Below are positions 17,214-26,677 of a DNA stretch of 64,000 nucleotides, one piece after another (position 1 is the stretch's first letter; each line of letters opens with the position of its first letter). The position numbers and the translations under genes are program-made. The stretch spans positions 1 through 64,000 of the forward strand of contig NZ_JARVKY010000018.1 of NCBI RefSeq assembly GCF_029813785.1, written 5' to 3'. The stretch comes from Streptomyces sp. DH41. Its GTDB lineage: Bacteria > Actinomycetota > Actinomycetes > Streptomycetales > Streptomycetaceae. Below the pieces are notes generated by a model. That model was not told where the DNA came from. It did no database searches and saw only the letters and a program-made list of their open reading frames with translations.

Positions 17214-17534
17214 GTCTTTGCGGTCACCCATTCGGGGCGCGGGGGCGCGTGGTCGGCGCGGGGACGCCGACGGCGGGCGTGGGGACGCTCGTTCACATGG
17301 GACATAGGGGAAGAGCGGGACGATGAGGGCCTATGACGCACCGTCAGCCGGGTGGCCGCCCGGCGGGCGCGGGAACGTGACGCCCGGCACGTACAACCCT
17401 CACGGGGGTGGGCGTGTCCAACTGGCGTGGCAGAGGTACTCGATTTCACCGCTTCGACGCGTGGCCCCGCTGTGCGGCCGCCCGTCCGGTCCGTCCGGCC
17501 CGTCCGTCCCCGTGTGGCCGGTCCGGCCGGTGGC
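17214..17534. other. gap: leader of the sigma factor gene
   Basis: This 321-base stretch between the lysC-asd terminator and the sigma gene has no supportable gene. Sense ORFs in it have no consistent domain content. It should hold the promoter of the sigma/membrane-protein pair, but no clear -35/-10 was recognised. Confidence 0.5.
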
Positions 17535-18107
17535 ATGCCGGTGATCGCGCCCATGCCCGCAGCGCGGCCGGCCCGCATACCGAACCAGCGCGACGGCGCG
17601 GAGGACGCGGCGGCGGGTACCACCGTCGACCACCTCACCGAGACGTACCGGAAGCACTACCGGTCGCTGCTCGGACTCGCCGCTCTCCTCCTCGACGACA
17701 CCGCCTCCTGCGAGGACGTCGTCCAGGAGGCCTTCATCCGCGTCCACTCGGCGCGCAAACGCGTCCGTGACCCGGAGAAGACCCTGGCGTACCTGCGTCA
17801 GACCGTCGTCAATCTCTCGCGTTCGGCGCTGCGCCGCCGCATCCTCGGCCTCAAGCTGCTCTCCAAGCCCATGCCGGACATGGCGAGCGCGGAGGAGGGC
17901 GCCTACGACCTGCTGGAGCGCGACTCCCTGATCAAGGCGATGAAGGGACTGCAGCGCCGTCAGCGCGAGGTGCTGGTCCTGCGCTACTTCGCCGACATGA
18001 CCGAAGCACAGGTCGCCGAGACGCTCGGCATATCCCTGGGCTCGGTCAAGGCGTACGGGTCGCGTGGCATCGCGGCGCTCAGGGTTGCCATGGAGGCACC
18101 GGCATGA
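17535..18107 (+). CDS. SigE-family (ECF) RNA polymerase sigma factor
   Basis: 190 residues. Region 2 is at about residues 40-100 (HYRSLLGLAALLLDDTASCEDVVQEAFIRVH, then YLRQTVVNLSRSALRR). Region 4 is at about 135-185 (LQRRQREVLVLRYFADMTEAQVAETLGISLGSVKAYGSRGIAALR), typical of the actinobacterial SigE-type ECF class. ATG 17535 is the first methionine that keeps an ordinary N-terminus; further in-frame sequence upstream exists but looks non-coding. Its last codons overlap the start of the gene at 18104, which is probably its regulator or output. Confidence 0.9.
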   Translation: MPVIAPMPAARPARIPNQRDGAEDAAAGTTVDHLTETYRKHYRSLLGLAALLLDDTASCEDVVQEAFIRVHSARKRVRDPEKTLAYLRQTVVNLSRSALRRRILGLKLLSKPMPDMASAEEGAYDLLERDSLIKAMKGLQRRQREVLVLRYFADMTEAQVAETLGISLGSVKAYGSRGIAALRVAMEAPA

Positions 18108-19402
18108 GCGACGGCAACGACGCGTGGCGCGCCGCCCGCGACGAGCACGACCCCCGGCAGGGGGACGCGCCGGCCGAGTCGACCGGACCCGCCGAGCCAC
18201 CGGCCGGGTCGACCGGACCTGCCGAGCCGACGGCCGGGCGGTCCGGGCAAGAACCGTCGAAGTACACGCACGCTGGGAACGGAACTGTGAACAACGGCCC
18301 CGCCGAACAGGGCCCCGGTACTCAGGGGTCTGACGGGTTCGACACGCCCGACGGGCTCAACACGCTCGACGGGCTCGACACGCCCGACGGGCTCGGCTCC
18401 GACGAGCTGGCCCTGCGCAGGATGCTGCACCAGGCGGTCCGGGACGTGGAGCCGAGCGACGGCACCCTGGACCACCTGCGCCGCGCGGTGCCCGCCCGAC
18501 GGGCCCGCAAGCGCCAGGCCGTCGTCGGTATGGCCGCCGCCGCGCTCTTCATCGGCACGGCGGTCCCGGCCCTCGTGCACGTCTCGAACACCACCGGCCC
18601 GGGCGCCGACCCGTCCGTCGCGGGCCACGCCTCGCAGGCCCAGGGCGGCGCCTCCCAGGGCAAGGACCCGGCCGGCGGCCAGAGCGGCATCACCGGCTCC
18701 GCGGGCACGGCCGAGGGCAAGGAGAGATCCGACCCCGAGGAGACACCCAAGGACAAGGAGAGCGGTGCCGTGACGGGCTCGACGCCCGGCGCCGACCCCT
18801 CCGCCAGCGCCGCCGCCGACATCCCCGCGTGTACGGCGAAACAGCTCGGCCCGGCCCTGGCGAGCAGCGCCGACCCCGACTCCACGGGTGTGGTCTACGG
18901 CTCTTTCCGCGTCACCAACGTCTCCTCGGACGGCTGCACCGTCGTCGGCCCCGGCAGTGTGGTCGCCACCCCGCAGGGCGCGGCGGACGCCGCCCGGATC
19001 GGCACGGCCCGGCACGCGGCCGGGGACGCCGCCGCCGGACTGCCCGACCCGTCCCTGGAGGCCGCGTCACTGACCCTGGCGGCGGGCTCCGCGTACGAGG
19101 TGCAGTTCGCCTGGGTGCCCTCGGAGACCTGCCCCACCACCGGCGGCACACCGGGGGGCGGCACCGGCGGGCCCTCGCCCGACCCCTCGCCCACCGAGGA
19201 CACGACCACCACGGGCGGCACCACCCCGGGCGGCACCGACACCGGCACCACGACCCAGTTGGTCACCGAGGACGGTCCGGCCGAAGGGAGCGTGTCGGTG
19301 ACGTACAGCCCGGAGGGCGGCTCCGGCTCGGCGACGGCCACGGTGTCCAACGCCTGCGCGGGGACCGTCTACTGGACGGGTGTGCTGGCGGCGGCGGAGT
19401 AG
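18104..19402 (+). CDS. single-pass membrane protein coupled to the sigma factor, DUF4232-like exterior
   Basis: 432 residues. A long hydrophilic, repetitive cytoplasmic part carries a short helical segment at about residues 105-130 (DELALRRMLHQAVRDVEPSDGTLDHLRRAVPARRARKR). One membrane helix (AVVGMAAAALFIGTAVPALVHV, about 142-163) is followed by a Ser/Gly/Pro-rich stalk. The extracytoplasmic domain has paired cysteines (IPACTAKQLG, SDGCTVVGPGSV, SETCPTTGG, SNACAGTVYW), like DUF4232. Translational overlap with the sigma gene suggests an anti-sigma or signal-sensing role; no zinc anti-sigma HxxxCxxC motif is present. Confidence 0.8.
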   Translation: MSDGNDAWRAARDEHDPRQGDAPAESTGPAEPPAGSTGPAEPTAGRSGQEPSKYTHAGNGTVNNGPAEQGPGTQGSDGFDTPDGLNTLDGLDTPDGLGSDELALRRMLHQAVRDVEPSDGTLDHLRRAVPARRARKRQAVVGMAAAALFIGTAVPALVHVSNTTGPGADPSVAGHASQAQGGASQGKDPAGGQSGITGSAGTAEGKERSDPEETPKDKESGAVTGSTPGADPSASAAADIPACTAKQLGPALASSADPDSTGVVYGSFRVTNVSSDGCTVVGPGSVVATPQGAADAARIGTARHAAGDAAAGLPDPSLEAASLTLAAGSAYEVQFAWVPSETCPTTGGTPGGGTGGPSPDPSPTEDTTTTGGTTPGGTDTGTTTQLVTEDGPAEGSVSVTYSPEGGSGSATATVSNACAGTVYWTGVLAAAE

Positions 19403-19415
19403 GACAGCCGGCGTC

Positions 19416-20288
19416 TCAGACGCCGGACGGGGTGGGGCGGGACTCCCGTTCGCTCTCCTGCCCGGCGCTCTCCTGCCCGGCGCTGTCCTGCCGGGCGTTC
19501 TCCTCGTCCTCCGGGGCCAGACCCAGCTCCGCGTCACGGGCGAGTTCGACCTCGCGGCGCAGCAGCCGGAACCACATGAAGATCACGAAGCCGACGAAGG
19601 CGAACCACTCGGCGGTGTAGCCGAGGTTCTGGAACGCCTTCAGGTCCAGCCCGGTTCCCTGCGGCGCGCTCACGGGCACGGCCCGCATCCCGGAGTCGCC
19701 CTTGTTGAGCGTGACCCACGCGTCGTACACGTCGTACGGCACGAGGTTCAGCAGTGTCGCCGCGCTGATCGCGCCGGTCTGCCCGTCCGGCCACCCGGAA
19801 CGGCCGCTGACGCCGTTGCTGCCGGGCGACTCGGCCGCCTGGAGCGCTCCGGTGACGGTGACCTCGCCGGTGGGCGGGGCCGGGGCCTTCGCCGGGTCGG
19901 GTTCGCCGGGCAGCCAGCCGCGTACGACGGGCAGTGCCTCCCCGTCGTCGGTGCGCAGCAGCGTGAGGACGTAGTAGCCCTCCCGGTCGTCCAGCTTCCG
20001 CTCCGGGACGAGCAGCTGGTCCTCGTACCGGCCGCTCACGGTGGTCTGCTCGCCGACCGTCGCCTTGTCCACCGGCAGCATCTCCGCCAGCGGGCGGGCC
20101 GCCTCCCGGCTCGCCGACTTCTGCTCGGTGGTCGTGGTCTCGTGGTCCTGGACCCGGTCCTCGAACCGGCCGAGCTGCCACGAACCCATGAAGATGCAGA
20201 AGGGGATGGCCAGGACGACGAAGACGTTGATCCCCCACCATCGGGGCGTCAGCAGAAACCGGTACACGCCCTCCACGGTACGGGGCAT
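19416..20288 (-). CDS. SURF1 family cytochrome oxidase assembly protein
   Basis: About 290 residues, with the SURF1 pattern: an N-terminal membrane helix (WWGINVFVVLAIPFCIFMGSWQLGRF), a periplasmic domain with GYYVLTLLRTDDGEALPVVRGWL, and a second helix near the C-terminus (WFAFVGFVIFMWFRLLRRE). SURF1 helps insert haem into the aa3 oxidase. The C-terminal tail has short repeats of AGQES type. ATG 20288 is used; a GTG seven codons later is possible. It is convergent with the sigma/membrane-protein pair. Confidence 0.9.
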   Translation of the reverse strand: MPRTVEGVYRFLLTPRWWGINVFVVLAIPFCIFMGSWQLGRFEDRVQDHETTTTEQKSASREAARPLAEMLPVDKATVGEQTTVSGRYEDQLLVPERKLDDREGYYVLTLLRTDDGEALPVVRGWLPGEPDPAKAPAPPTGEVTVTGALQAAESPGSNGVSGRSGWPDGQTGAISAATLLNLVPYDVYDAWVTLNKGDSGMRAVPVSAPQGTGLDLKAFQNLGYTAEWFAFVGFVIFMWFRLLRREVELARDAELGLAPEDEENARQDSAGQESAGQESERESRPTPSGV

Positions 20289-20409
20289 GGCCGCGCCACC
20301 TGCCCGCGGGGCTGTGGAAAAGCATCGGGCGGGGCGGCGGCGGGGAAAGTTTTCCACAGGCTGGGGATCCGGTCCGCGCCTTGTCGCCGGGTCGGGGCAG
20401 TATGGGGCC

Positions 20410-22260
20410 ATGACTGAGAGCAACGGGTCCGTGTCGTCGGACCAGCGGCGGGGACAGGGCAGCACCGAGGACGGCCGGCGGGACGGGGAGATGCCCGACT
20501 GGGAGAAGCGGTTCCGGGCGCCGCGGGTGTCGCTGCCCGACTGGGCCGAGGACGCACCGGACCGCTCCTTGTTCGTGTCGAACGCGACGGGGACGTACGA
20601 GCTGTACGCCTGGGACCGGTCGACCGGCGAGCAGCGACAGGTCACGGACCGGCCCAACGGCACGACGGACGGCGTGCTCCCACCGGACGGCGACTGGATC
20701 TGGTGGTTCGACGACAAGGACGGTGACGAGTTCGGCGTCTGGCGCCGCCAGCCCTTCGCGGGCGGCGAGGACGAGCCGGCGGTGCCCGGTCTCGACCCCT
20801 CCTACCCGGCGGGCCTCGCCCTCGGCCGGGACGGGCGCACCGCGGTGGTCGGCCGCTCGACCGACGAGGACGGTACGACGATCCACCTCTCGTACGCCGG
20901 AGGGCCCCCGGCGGAGATCTACCGGCACCGCGAGTCCGCGGGCGTCGGCGATCTCTCCCACGACGGCACGCTGATCGCCATCGAGCACACCGAGCACGGC
21001 GACGCCATGCACTCGGCGCTGCGCGTCCTGCGCCCCGACGGCTCGACGGTCGCCGAGCTGGACGACACGAAGGGCGGCGAGGAGGAGCTCGGCCTGGAGG
21101 TGCTGGGCTTCGCGCCGGTCGACGGTGACACCCGTCTGCTCATCGGCCACCAGCGCCGGGGCCGCTGGGAGCCCCTGGTGTGGGACGTGGCGACGGGCGA
21201 GCAGACCGACCTGGCCCTGGAGCTGCCCGGTGACGTCAGCGCCGAGTGGTACCCGGACGGCAGCGGCCTGCTGATCGTGCACGGTTTCGAGGCCCGCAGC
21301 GAGCTGTTCCGCTACGACTTCGCCGAGCGCGAGCTGGTGGAGATCGAGACCCCGGCCGGCACGGTCTCCGGGGCGACGGCCCGCCCGGACGGCAGCGTGG
21401 AGTACCTGTGGTCGTCGGCCGCCGAACCGTCGGCGGTCCGCTCGACGACCGGCCGGGTCGTTCTGGACCCGCCGGGCATGAAGTCGCCGGACTCGGTCCC
21501 GGTGGAGGACGTGTGGGTGGAGGGGCCCGGCGGCCGCATCCACGCCCTGGTCCAGAAGCCGGCCGGCACGACCGGCCCGCTCCCGACGGTCTTCGACATC
21601 CACGGCGGCCCCACCTGGCACGACAGCGACGCCTTCGCCGCCGGCCCCGCGGCCTGGGTCGACCACGGCTACGCGGTGGTCCGCGTCAACTACCGCGGCT
21701 CCACCGGGTACGGACGCGCCTGGACCGACGCCCTGAAGCACCGGGTGGGTCTCATCGAGCTGGAGGACATCGAGGCGGTGCGCGAGTGGGCGGTCACCTC
21801 CGGCCTCGCGGACCCCGACCGGCTGATCCTCACCGGCGGTTCCTGGGGCGGCTACCTCACCCTCCTCGGCATCGGCACCCGGCCCGAGGCGTGGACGCTG
21901 GGCATCGCCGCCGTCCCCGTCGCCGACTACGTCACCGCGTACCACGACGAGATGGAAGGCCTGAAGGCCCTCGACCGCACCCTCCTCGGCGGCACCCCCG
22001 AAGAGGTCCCCGACCGCTTCGAGGCCTCCTCGCCGCTGACCTACGTCGACCAGGTCAAGGCCCCGGTCTACATCTCCGCCGGCGTCAACGACCCGCGCTG
22101 CCCGATCCGCCAGGTCGAGAACTACGTCAAGCGCCTGGAGTCCAGGAACGCGGTGCACGAGGTGTACCGCTACGACGCGGGGCACGGGTCACTGGTGGTG
22201 GACGAACGGATCAAGCAGGTCCGCCTGGAACTGGACTTCGCGGCCAGGCACCTGCCGTAG
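20410..22260 (+). CDS. S9 family prolyl oligopeptidase-type serine peptidase
   Basis: 616 residues, no signal peptide, so cytoplasmic. The N-terminal two thirds form a beta-propeller-like region (VSNATGTYELYAWDRSTGE, DGDWIWWFDDKDGDEFGVW). The C-terminal alpha/beta hydrolase domain begins near residue 370. Catalytic Ser is in TGGSWGGYLTLLG (about residue 479), Asp in GVNDPRCPI (about 562), and His in YDAGHGSLVVDE (about 594). It cleaves peptides, probably acyl-aminoacyl- or dipeptidyl-peptidase-like. Divergent from SURF1, with a 121-base shared promoter region. Confidence 0.93.
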   Translation: MTESNGSVSSDQRRGQGSTEDGRRDGEMPDWEKRFRAPRVSLPDWAEDAPDRSLFVSNATGTYELYAWDRSTGEQRQVTDRPNGTTDGVLPPDGDWIWWFDDKDGDEFGVWRRQPFAGGEDEPAVPGLDPSYPAGLALGRDGRTAVVGRSTDEDGTTIHLSYAGGPPAEIYRHRESAGVGDLSHDGTLIAIEHTEHGDAMHSALRVLRPDGSTVAELDDTKGGEEELGLEVLGFAPVDGDTRLLIGHQRRGRWEPLVWDVATGEQTDLALELPGDVSAEWYPDGSGLLIVHGFEARSELFRYDFAERELVEIETPAGTVSGATARPDGSVEYLWSSAAEPSAVRSTTGRVVLDPPGMKSPDSVPVEDVWVEGPGGRIHALVQKPAGTTGPLPTVFDIHGGPTWHDSDAFAAGPAAWVDHGYAVVRVNYRGSTGYGRAWTDALKHRVGLIELEDIEAVREWAVTSGLADPDRLILTGGSWGGYLTLLGIGTRPEAWTLGIAAVPVADYVTAYHDEMEGLKALDRTLLGGTPEEVPDRFEASSPLTYVDQVKAPVYISAGVNDPRCPIRQVENYVKRLESRNAVHEVYRYDAGHGSLVVDERIKQVRLELDFAARHLP

Positions 22261-22292
22261 AACAAGGGGATGTCGTAGGGGCGGCGGCGCCC

Positions 22293-24251
22293 CTACGAAT
22301 CCGTCCGCTGCCGCGCACGCCGCCCGAGCAGCTCCGCCAGTCCCCGCCGGGTGGCCGCCAGCACCACCCGGTCCTCACCCCGCAGGACGTACGTCTCGGG
22401 CAGCTCCCACACCAGCCCCGGCTCTCCCGTCCCACGCTCACCGGAGACCTCCAGCGCCAGCACCCGCCACGCCCCCGCCCGGAACGCCTCGCCGACCGTC
22501 TTCCCCTCCAGCTGCGGATGCCCGGCCACCTCCACCGCCGCGAACAGCAGCACCCGACGCTCGACGGGGATCGCCCCGAGGATCTGGCGGCCCATCATCG
22601 CCCCGGCGAACGCGGGCGCGGACAGATGGGTCACGCTGCGGCTCCGGGTGAGCGCGCCCGGGTGCGCGGCGCGCAGGGTGCGGTACACGGCGGTCGCGAA
22701 GTCGTCGTCGTACAGGCGCAGCACGACCCGCAGTCCGGACCGTACGGAGCGGGCGTAGAGCACGGCTTCCAGGTTGGTGGTGTCCACACTGGTCAGGGCG
22801 AGCAGGGAGTGCGCCCGGTGGATCTTGGCGGCCTCCAGGACGCCCTCCTGGGTGACGTCTCCGAGTACCACGGGCACCCGCAGCCGGCGTGCGGTCGCCA
22901 TGCCGCGGGCCTCGGGGTCGGCCTCGACGCACACCACGGGGATGTCCATCTCCCGCAGCCGGGTCAGTACGCGCGTGCCGATCTTGCCGAGACCGAGCAG
23001 GACGACGTGCCCGCCGAGCCCGCGCGGCGGCTTGCGCACCGTCGAGGCGCTGCGGAAGGTGCCGAGGGCTTCGAGCACGGCGGCCAGCAGCACCGGCAGC
23101 AACAGCAGCCCGACGAAGCCGGAGAGCAGCTGGAGGATCTGGCGGCCGGTGTCGTCGTTGTGTGCGGGCTCGTTGATGGAGAACAGGTCGAGCAGCGTCA
23201 CGTAGGTGGCGTGCAGCGGATGGTCGTCGGTGACCACCATCAGCGCCACCGCGAGCGCGACCACGCACGCCCCCAGACCCGCCAGCGACCACCGCAGTCG
23301 CCGCGAGAACAGCTCGCCGAACGGTGGCACACCGGCGCGCGCGGTGGGCAGGGGAGGGCCGGAGTACGACACGTGCTCCAGGGCGACGGTGCCGCGTCCG
23401 GTGGCCGCCTCCACCGCGGCGGCGTCGGGCAGCAGTTGCGGTCCCTGGTCGCCGCTGCCCTCCGAACCGTCCGCGCCGGCCGGGTCGTTGCTCGTGGCGG
23501 AGAGCAGCGCGAGCGTGCACAGCCCGGGGTCGGCGACCTCGCCGGGGCGGGGCGGCTGCCGTTCCACGGCGCGCAGCAGCAGTCCGTCCGCCTCGACGAC
23601 CTTGCTGGTGCCGACGAGCGCGGTCGCGGCCAGCGCGGGTGCGGCCGTGTCGGCGTCGGACAGCACGGTCGTGGAGGTACCGGCACCGTCGAGCCCCGAA
23701 TCCCGGGCGTCGCCGGTCGCCAGCGTGGCGCTCTGGTCGAGGAGTTCCTCGATGTGCTGGCCGAGCCGTCGGTTGTACAGGCGCAGGACCAGGCGCAGCC
23801 GGGGGTTGAGGCGGCGGGCGGTCAGGGCGGCCCGGATGTTGGTCTCGTCGTCGTCGTACACGAGGGCCAGTGCGGCGGCCCGGTCCACGCCGGCCTCCGC
23901 GAGCACGTCGTCGGTCGGCTCGGCGGCCTCCAGTTCGCGGACGGTGCCGTTCGGCTCGCCGGTGCCCGGGGCGGCGTTGCCGGAGCCGCCGTTGCCGTTG
24001 TTTCCCGAGCGGTTGACGGCGGCGCTGACCATGTCCAGTAGCGCCGCCGAGGCCGCCCGGGCCCGTCCGACCACCGGCTGAGGCACTCGGCGTCCGGAGG
24101 GCGGGACGACGAGGGTGACCTGTTCGCGGTAGACACCGCGCAGTTCGGCGGCCAGCCGGTGCGCCAGCCCGTCGTCGCCGCACACCACCATGTGCGCGTA
24201 GCCGTCACCCTGCGGAACCTGGTGCGGAACGCTCCCCGATTGAGTCCCCAT
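22293..24251 (-). CDS. TrkA-N (RCK) domain membrane protein, potassium-channel-like
   Basis: 652 residues. Two nucleotide-binding halves frame a central membrane part. The first starts near residue 21 (HMVVCGDDGLAHRLAAELR) and the second near 405 (GGHVVLLGLGKIGTRVLTRL... VVCVEADP). The centre holds two hydrophobic segments (WSLAGLGACVVALAVALMVV and LLSGFVGLLLLPVLLAAVLEAL) around a re-entrant-like segment with ATYVTLLDLF. RCK domains gate K+ channels by NAD(H) or nucleotides; no classic TxGYG filter is seen, so ion conduction is unproven. ATG 24251 is chosen because the RCK fold starts shortly after it. Confidence 0.85.
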   Translation of the reverse strand: MGTQSGSVPHQVPQGDGYAHMVVCGDDGLAHRLAAELRGVYREQVTLVVPPSGRRVPQPVVGRARAASAALLDMVSAAVNRSGNNGNGGSGNAAPGTGEPNGTVRELEAAEPTDDVLAEAGVDRAAALALVYDDDETNIRAALTARRLNPRLRLVLRLYNRRLGQHIEELLDQSATLATGDARDSGLDGAGTSTTVLSDADTAAPALAATALVGTSKVVEADGLLLRAVERQPPRPGEVADPGLCTLALLSATSNDPAGADGSEGSGDQGPQLLPDAAAVEAATGRGTVALEHVSYSGPPLPTARAGVPPFGELFSRRLRWSLAGLGACVVALAVALMVVTDDHPLHATYVTLLDLFSINEPAHNDDTGRQILQLLSGFVGLLLLPVLLAAVLEALGTFRSASTVRKPPRGLGGHVVLLGLGKIGTRVLTRLREMDIPVVCVEADPEARGMATARRLRVPVVLGDVTQEGVLEAAKIHRAHSLLALTSVDTTNLEAVLYARSVRSGLRVVLRLYDDDFATAVYRTLRAAHPGALTRSRSVTHLSAPAFAGAMMGRQILGAIPVERRVLLFAAVEVAGHPQLEGKTVGEAFRAGAWRVLALEVSGERGTGEPGLVWELPETYVLRGEDRVVLAATRRGLAELLGRRARQRTDS

Positions 24252-24435
24252 TTGATAGAGGACAGTACCGGCGCCGGGTGCGGTTCCAGCGGCGGCCGAA
24301 GAGCCGAGAGGGAGGAGAAGGGCGGCATCAAAGACGCGTAAAGATTGCCGGAACACGGCAATGACGTGGTCACGGGCCGCATGTGACTATTCGTCCTACC
24401 GAAGCTCAGCGACGGGCGAGAGGGGGACGGCACGC

Positions 24436-24945
24436 ATGGCCTGGTTCATCGGGCTGGGTATCACGGGGGTCGTGCTGCTCGCCCTGTCGCTGATCTTCGA
24501 CGGACTGCTGGAAGGCGCGTTCGACGGAGTGCTGGACGGCGTCCTGGAGGGGTGGCTGTCGCTGCCGGTCGTCGCCGGGTTCACGGCGATGACCGGCTTC
24601 GGTGGGGCCATCGTCCTCGGTGCCGGCTGGGCGGGCCCCGCGGGTGCCGCCGGGGCCGGCGCGGTCGCCGGGGTGGGGGCCGGCTGGCTGACGTACCGCT
24701 TCAGCCGTGCGCTGATGCGGGATCAGACCGCTGTCACACCCAGTACGGACGACCTGCTCGGCACGTCCGGCAAGGTGGTGACCGCCATCCCCGCGGACGG
24801 TTTCGGCGAGGTGCTGCTCCGGCTCGCCGGCCAGCCGCTGAAGTGCGCGGCGCGCAGTGCGGGGCCGGTGGCCCGGGGCGCCGAGGTGTGGGTCGAGGCG
24901 GTCCCGACCGGTACGTCGGTCGTGGTGCGCCCGGTGGACCGCTGA
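24436..24945 (+). CDS. NfeD-like membrane protein
   Basis: 169 residues. Hydrophobic N-terminus (WFIGLGITGVVLLALSLIF), a second and third hydrophobic stretch to about residue 90, then a C-terminal OB-fold-like domain (GTSGKVVTAIPADGFGEVLLRLAGQPLKCAARS... VVVRPVDR). NfeD-type proteins are encoded with flotillins and organise membrane microdomains, matching the flotillin gene that follows 76 bases downstream. Confidence 0.85.
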   Translation: MAWFIGLGITGVVLLALSLIFDGLLEGAFDGVLDGVLEGWLSLPVVAGFTAMTGFGGAIVLGAGWAGPAGAAGAGAVAGVGAGWLTYRFSRALMRDQTAVTPSTDDLLGTSGKVVTAIPADGFGEVLLRLAGQPLKCAARSAGPVARGAEVWVEAVPTGTSVVVRPVDR

Positions 24946-25021
24946 GCGGGCTCCTCTCCCTCCCCTTTTCTCCTTCTTTTTGTTCTGTGTGTTCCGTGAT
25001 CTGTGATTCGGGGGCGTTGCC

Positions 25022-26593
25022 ATGAGTCCTGTCGTCATCGCGGTGCTGGGAGTCGTCGTACTCCTGGTGCTGCTCGCGCTGGTGGTGGTCAGCCGCTACA
25101 AGGTGGCCGGGCCGAGCGAGGCGTTCATCATCACGGGACGGCGCGGCAAGAAGTCGACCGATCCGGAGACGGGCCGGGTGTTCACCGACAACAGCGGCCA
25201 GAAGGTCGTGGTCGGCGGCGGTGTCTTCGTCGTGCCGTTCGTGCAGCAGAGGTTCACGCTGGACCTCTCCTCACGGCACATCCCGGTCGCCGTGCGCGGC
25301 GCGGTGACGCTGCGCGGGGTCAAGGCCAACCTGGAAGGTGTCGCGATCGTCAAGGTCGGCGGCACGGAGGACGCGATCCGCGCCGCCGCGCAGCGGTTCC
25401 TGATGCAGCAGGACGGCATCGTCGGCTTCACCCAGGAGGTGCTGTCCGGCGCGCTGCGCGCGATCGTCGGCCGGATGTCCGTGGAGGACGTCATCCGGGA
25501 CCGGGCCGCGTTCGCCGGGCAGGTCGCCGAGGAGGCGGAGGCGAGCCTGTCCGGGCAGGGCCTCGTACTGGACGCCTTCCAGATCCAGGACATCACCACG
25601 GAGGGTTCCTACCTGGAGGACCTCGGCCGTCCCGAGGCGGCGCGGGCCCGGCAGGAGGCCGACATCGCCGAAGCGGTGGCCCGGCGGGCCGCCGAGCAGG
25701 CACGGCTGAAGGCCGAGGAGGAGATCGCGGTCGCGCAGCGGACCCTCTACCTGAAGCAGGCCGAGATCAAGGCCGAGACCGACCAGGCGTCGGCCCGCGC
25801 CAACGCCTCCGGCCCCCTGGCACAGGCGGCCCGGGAGCAGGAGATCCTCACCGAGCAGGAGAAGGTCGCCGAGCGGCAGGCCGCGCTGAAGGACCGCCAG
25901 CTCGACACCGAGGTGCGCAAGCCGGCCGACGCCAAGCGGTACGCGGCCGAGCAGGAGTCGGAGGCCCGCCGGGTGGCACGGGTGAAGCAGGCGGAGGCCG
26001 AGCGGTCGGCCGAGATCGCCGCCGCCCAGGCCGAGGCCGAGCGGGCCCGGCTCACCGGTGAGGGCGAGAAGCAGCGGCGTGGCGCGCTGGCCGAGGCGGA
26101 GGCCATCGAGGGCCTCAAGCAGGGTGAGGCCGAGCGTTCCCGGCGTGTGGCGATCGCCGAGGCCGTACGGCTGGAGGGCGAGGCGGAGGCCGCGGCGATC
26201 GGTGCCAAGGGTTCGGCCGAGGCCGAGGCGATGCGGCAGAAGGCCGACGCCTTCGGGAAGTACGGCGACGCGGCCGTGCTCCAGATGCTGGTCGAGGTGC
26301 TGCCGCAGGTGGTGGCCAAGGCGGCCGAGCCGCTCGCGGCCGTGGACAAGATGACGGTCATCTCGACGGACGGCGCGAGCCGGCTGTCGCGCACGGTCGC
26401 CGACAACGTGGCGCAGGGCATGGAACTGCTGGGCTCCACCACGGGCGTCGACCTGCCGGCCCTGCTGAAGAACATCACCGGGCAGGCCGCGAAGGCGGCG
26501 GACGGGCCGGGTCAGCCGGGTCAGCAGGGGCAGCCGGGACAGCCGGCGGGGGCGGACCCGCAGCTCAACGGCAAGGTGGAGATCACGGGCTGA
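25022..26593 (+). CDS. flotillin (SPFH/band 7 protein)
   Basis: 523 residues. N-terminal membrane helix (VVIAVLGVVVLLVLLALVVV), then an SPFH domain to about residue 200 (SEAFIITGRRGKK, FVVPFVQQRFTLDLSSRHIPV). A long Ala/Glu-rich coiled coil runs from about 205 to 410 (EAEAERARLTGEGEKQRRG), and a Gly/Pro/Gln tail closes the protein. It forms oligomers at functional membrane microdomains. It forms an operon with the NfeD-like gene and ends at a strong hairpin. Confidence 0.94.
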   Translation: MSPVVIAVLGVVVLLVLLALVVVSRYKVAGPSEAFIITGRRGKKSTDPETGRVFTDNSGQKVVVGGGVFVVPFVQQRFTLDLSSRHIPVAVRGAVTLRGVKANLEGVAIVKVGGTEDAIRAAAQRFLMQQDGIVGFTQEVLSGALRAIVGRMSVEDVIRDRAAFAGQVAEEAEASLSGQGLVLDAFQIQDITTEGSYLEDLGRPEAARARQEADIAEAVARRAAEQARLKAEEEIAVAQRTLYLKQAEIKAETDQASARANASGPLAQAAREQEILTEQEKVAERQAALKDRQLDTEVRKPADAKRYAAEQESEARRVARVKQAEAERSAEIAAAQAEAERARLTGEGEKQRRGALAEAEAIEGLKQGEAERSRRVAIAEAVRLEGEAEAAAIGAKGSAEAEAMRQKADAFGKYGDAAVLQMLVEVLPQVVAKAAEPLAAVDKMTVISTDGASRLSRTVADNVAQGMELLGSTTGVDLPALLKNITGQAAKAADGPGQPGQQGQPGQPAGADPQLNGKVEITG

Positions 26594-26650
26594 TCCACCG
26601 GTCCATCCATCCACCCGCCGCCGCCGCTGCTGTTGCCGCCGCCTCCGGTC

Positions 26651-26677
26651 GGCCCGCTCAGATCTCCTGAGCGGGCC
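26651..26677. terminator. bidirectional terminator between flotillin and pucR-type genes
   Basis: GGCCCGCTCA (26651-26660) pairs with TGAGCGGGCC (26668-26677) across a 7-base loop. It overlaps the stop codon of the convergent regulator gene, so part of the stem is coding. Confidence 0.65.

Noticed and set aside
21246..24041. Plus-strand frame of 931 codons
   Set aside because: Overlaps the S9 peptidase out of frame and the TrkA-N gene antisense; low-complexity Arg/Gly translation.
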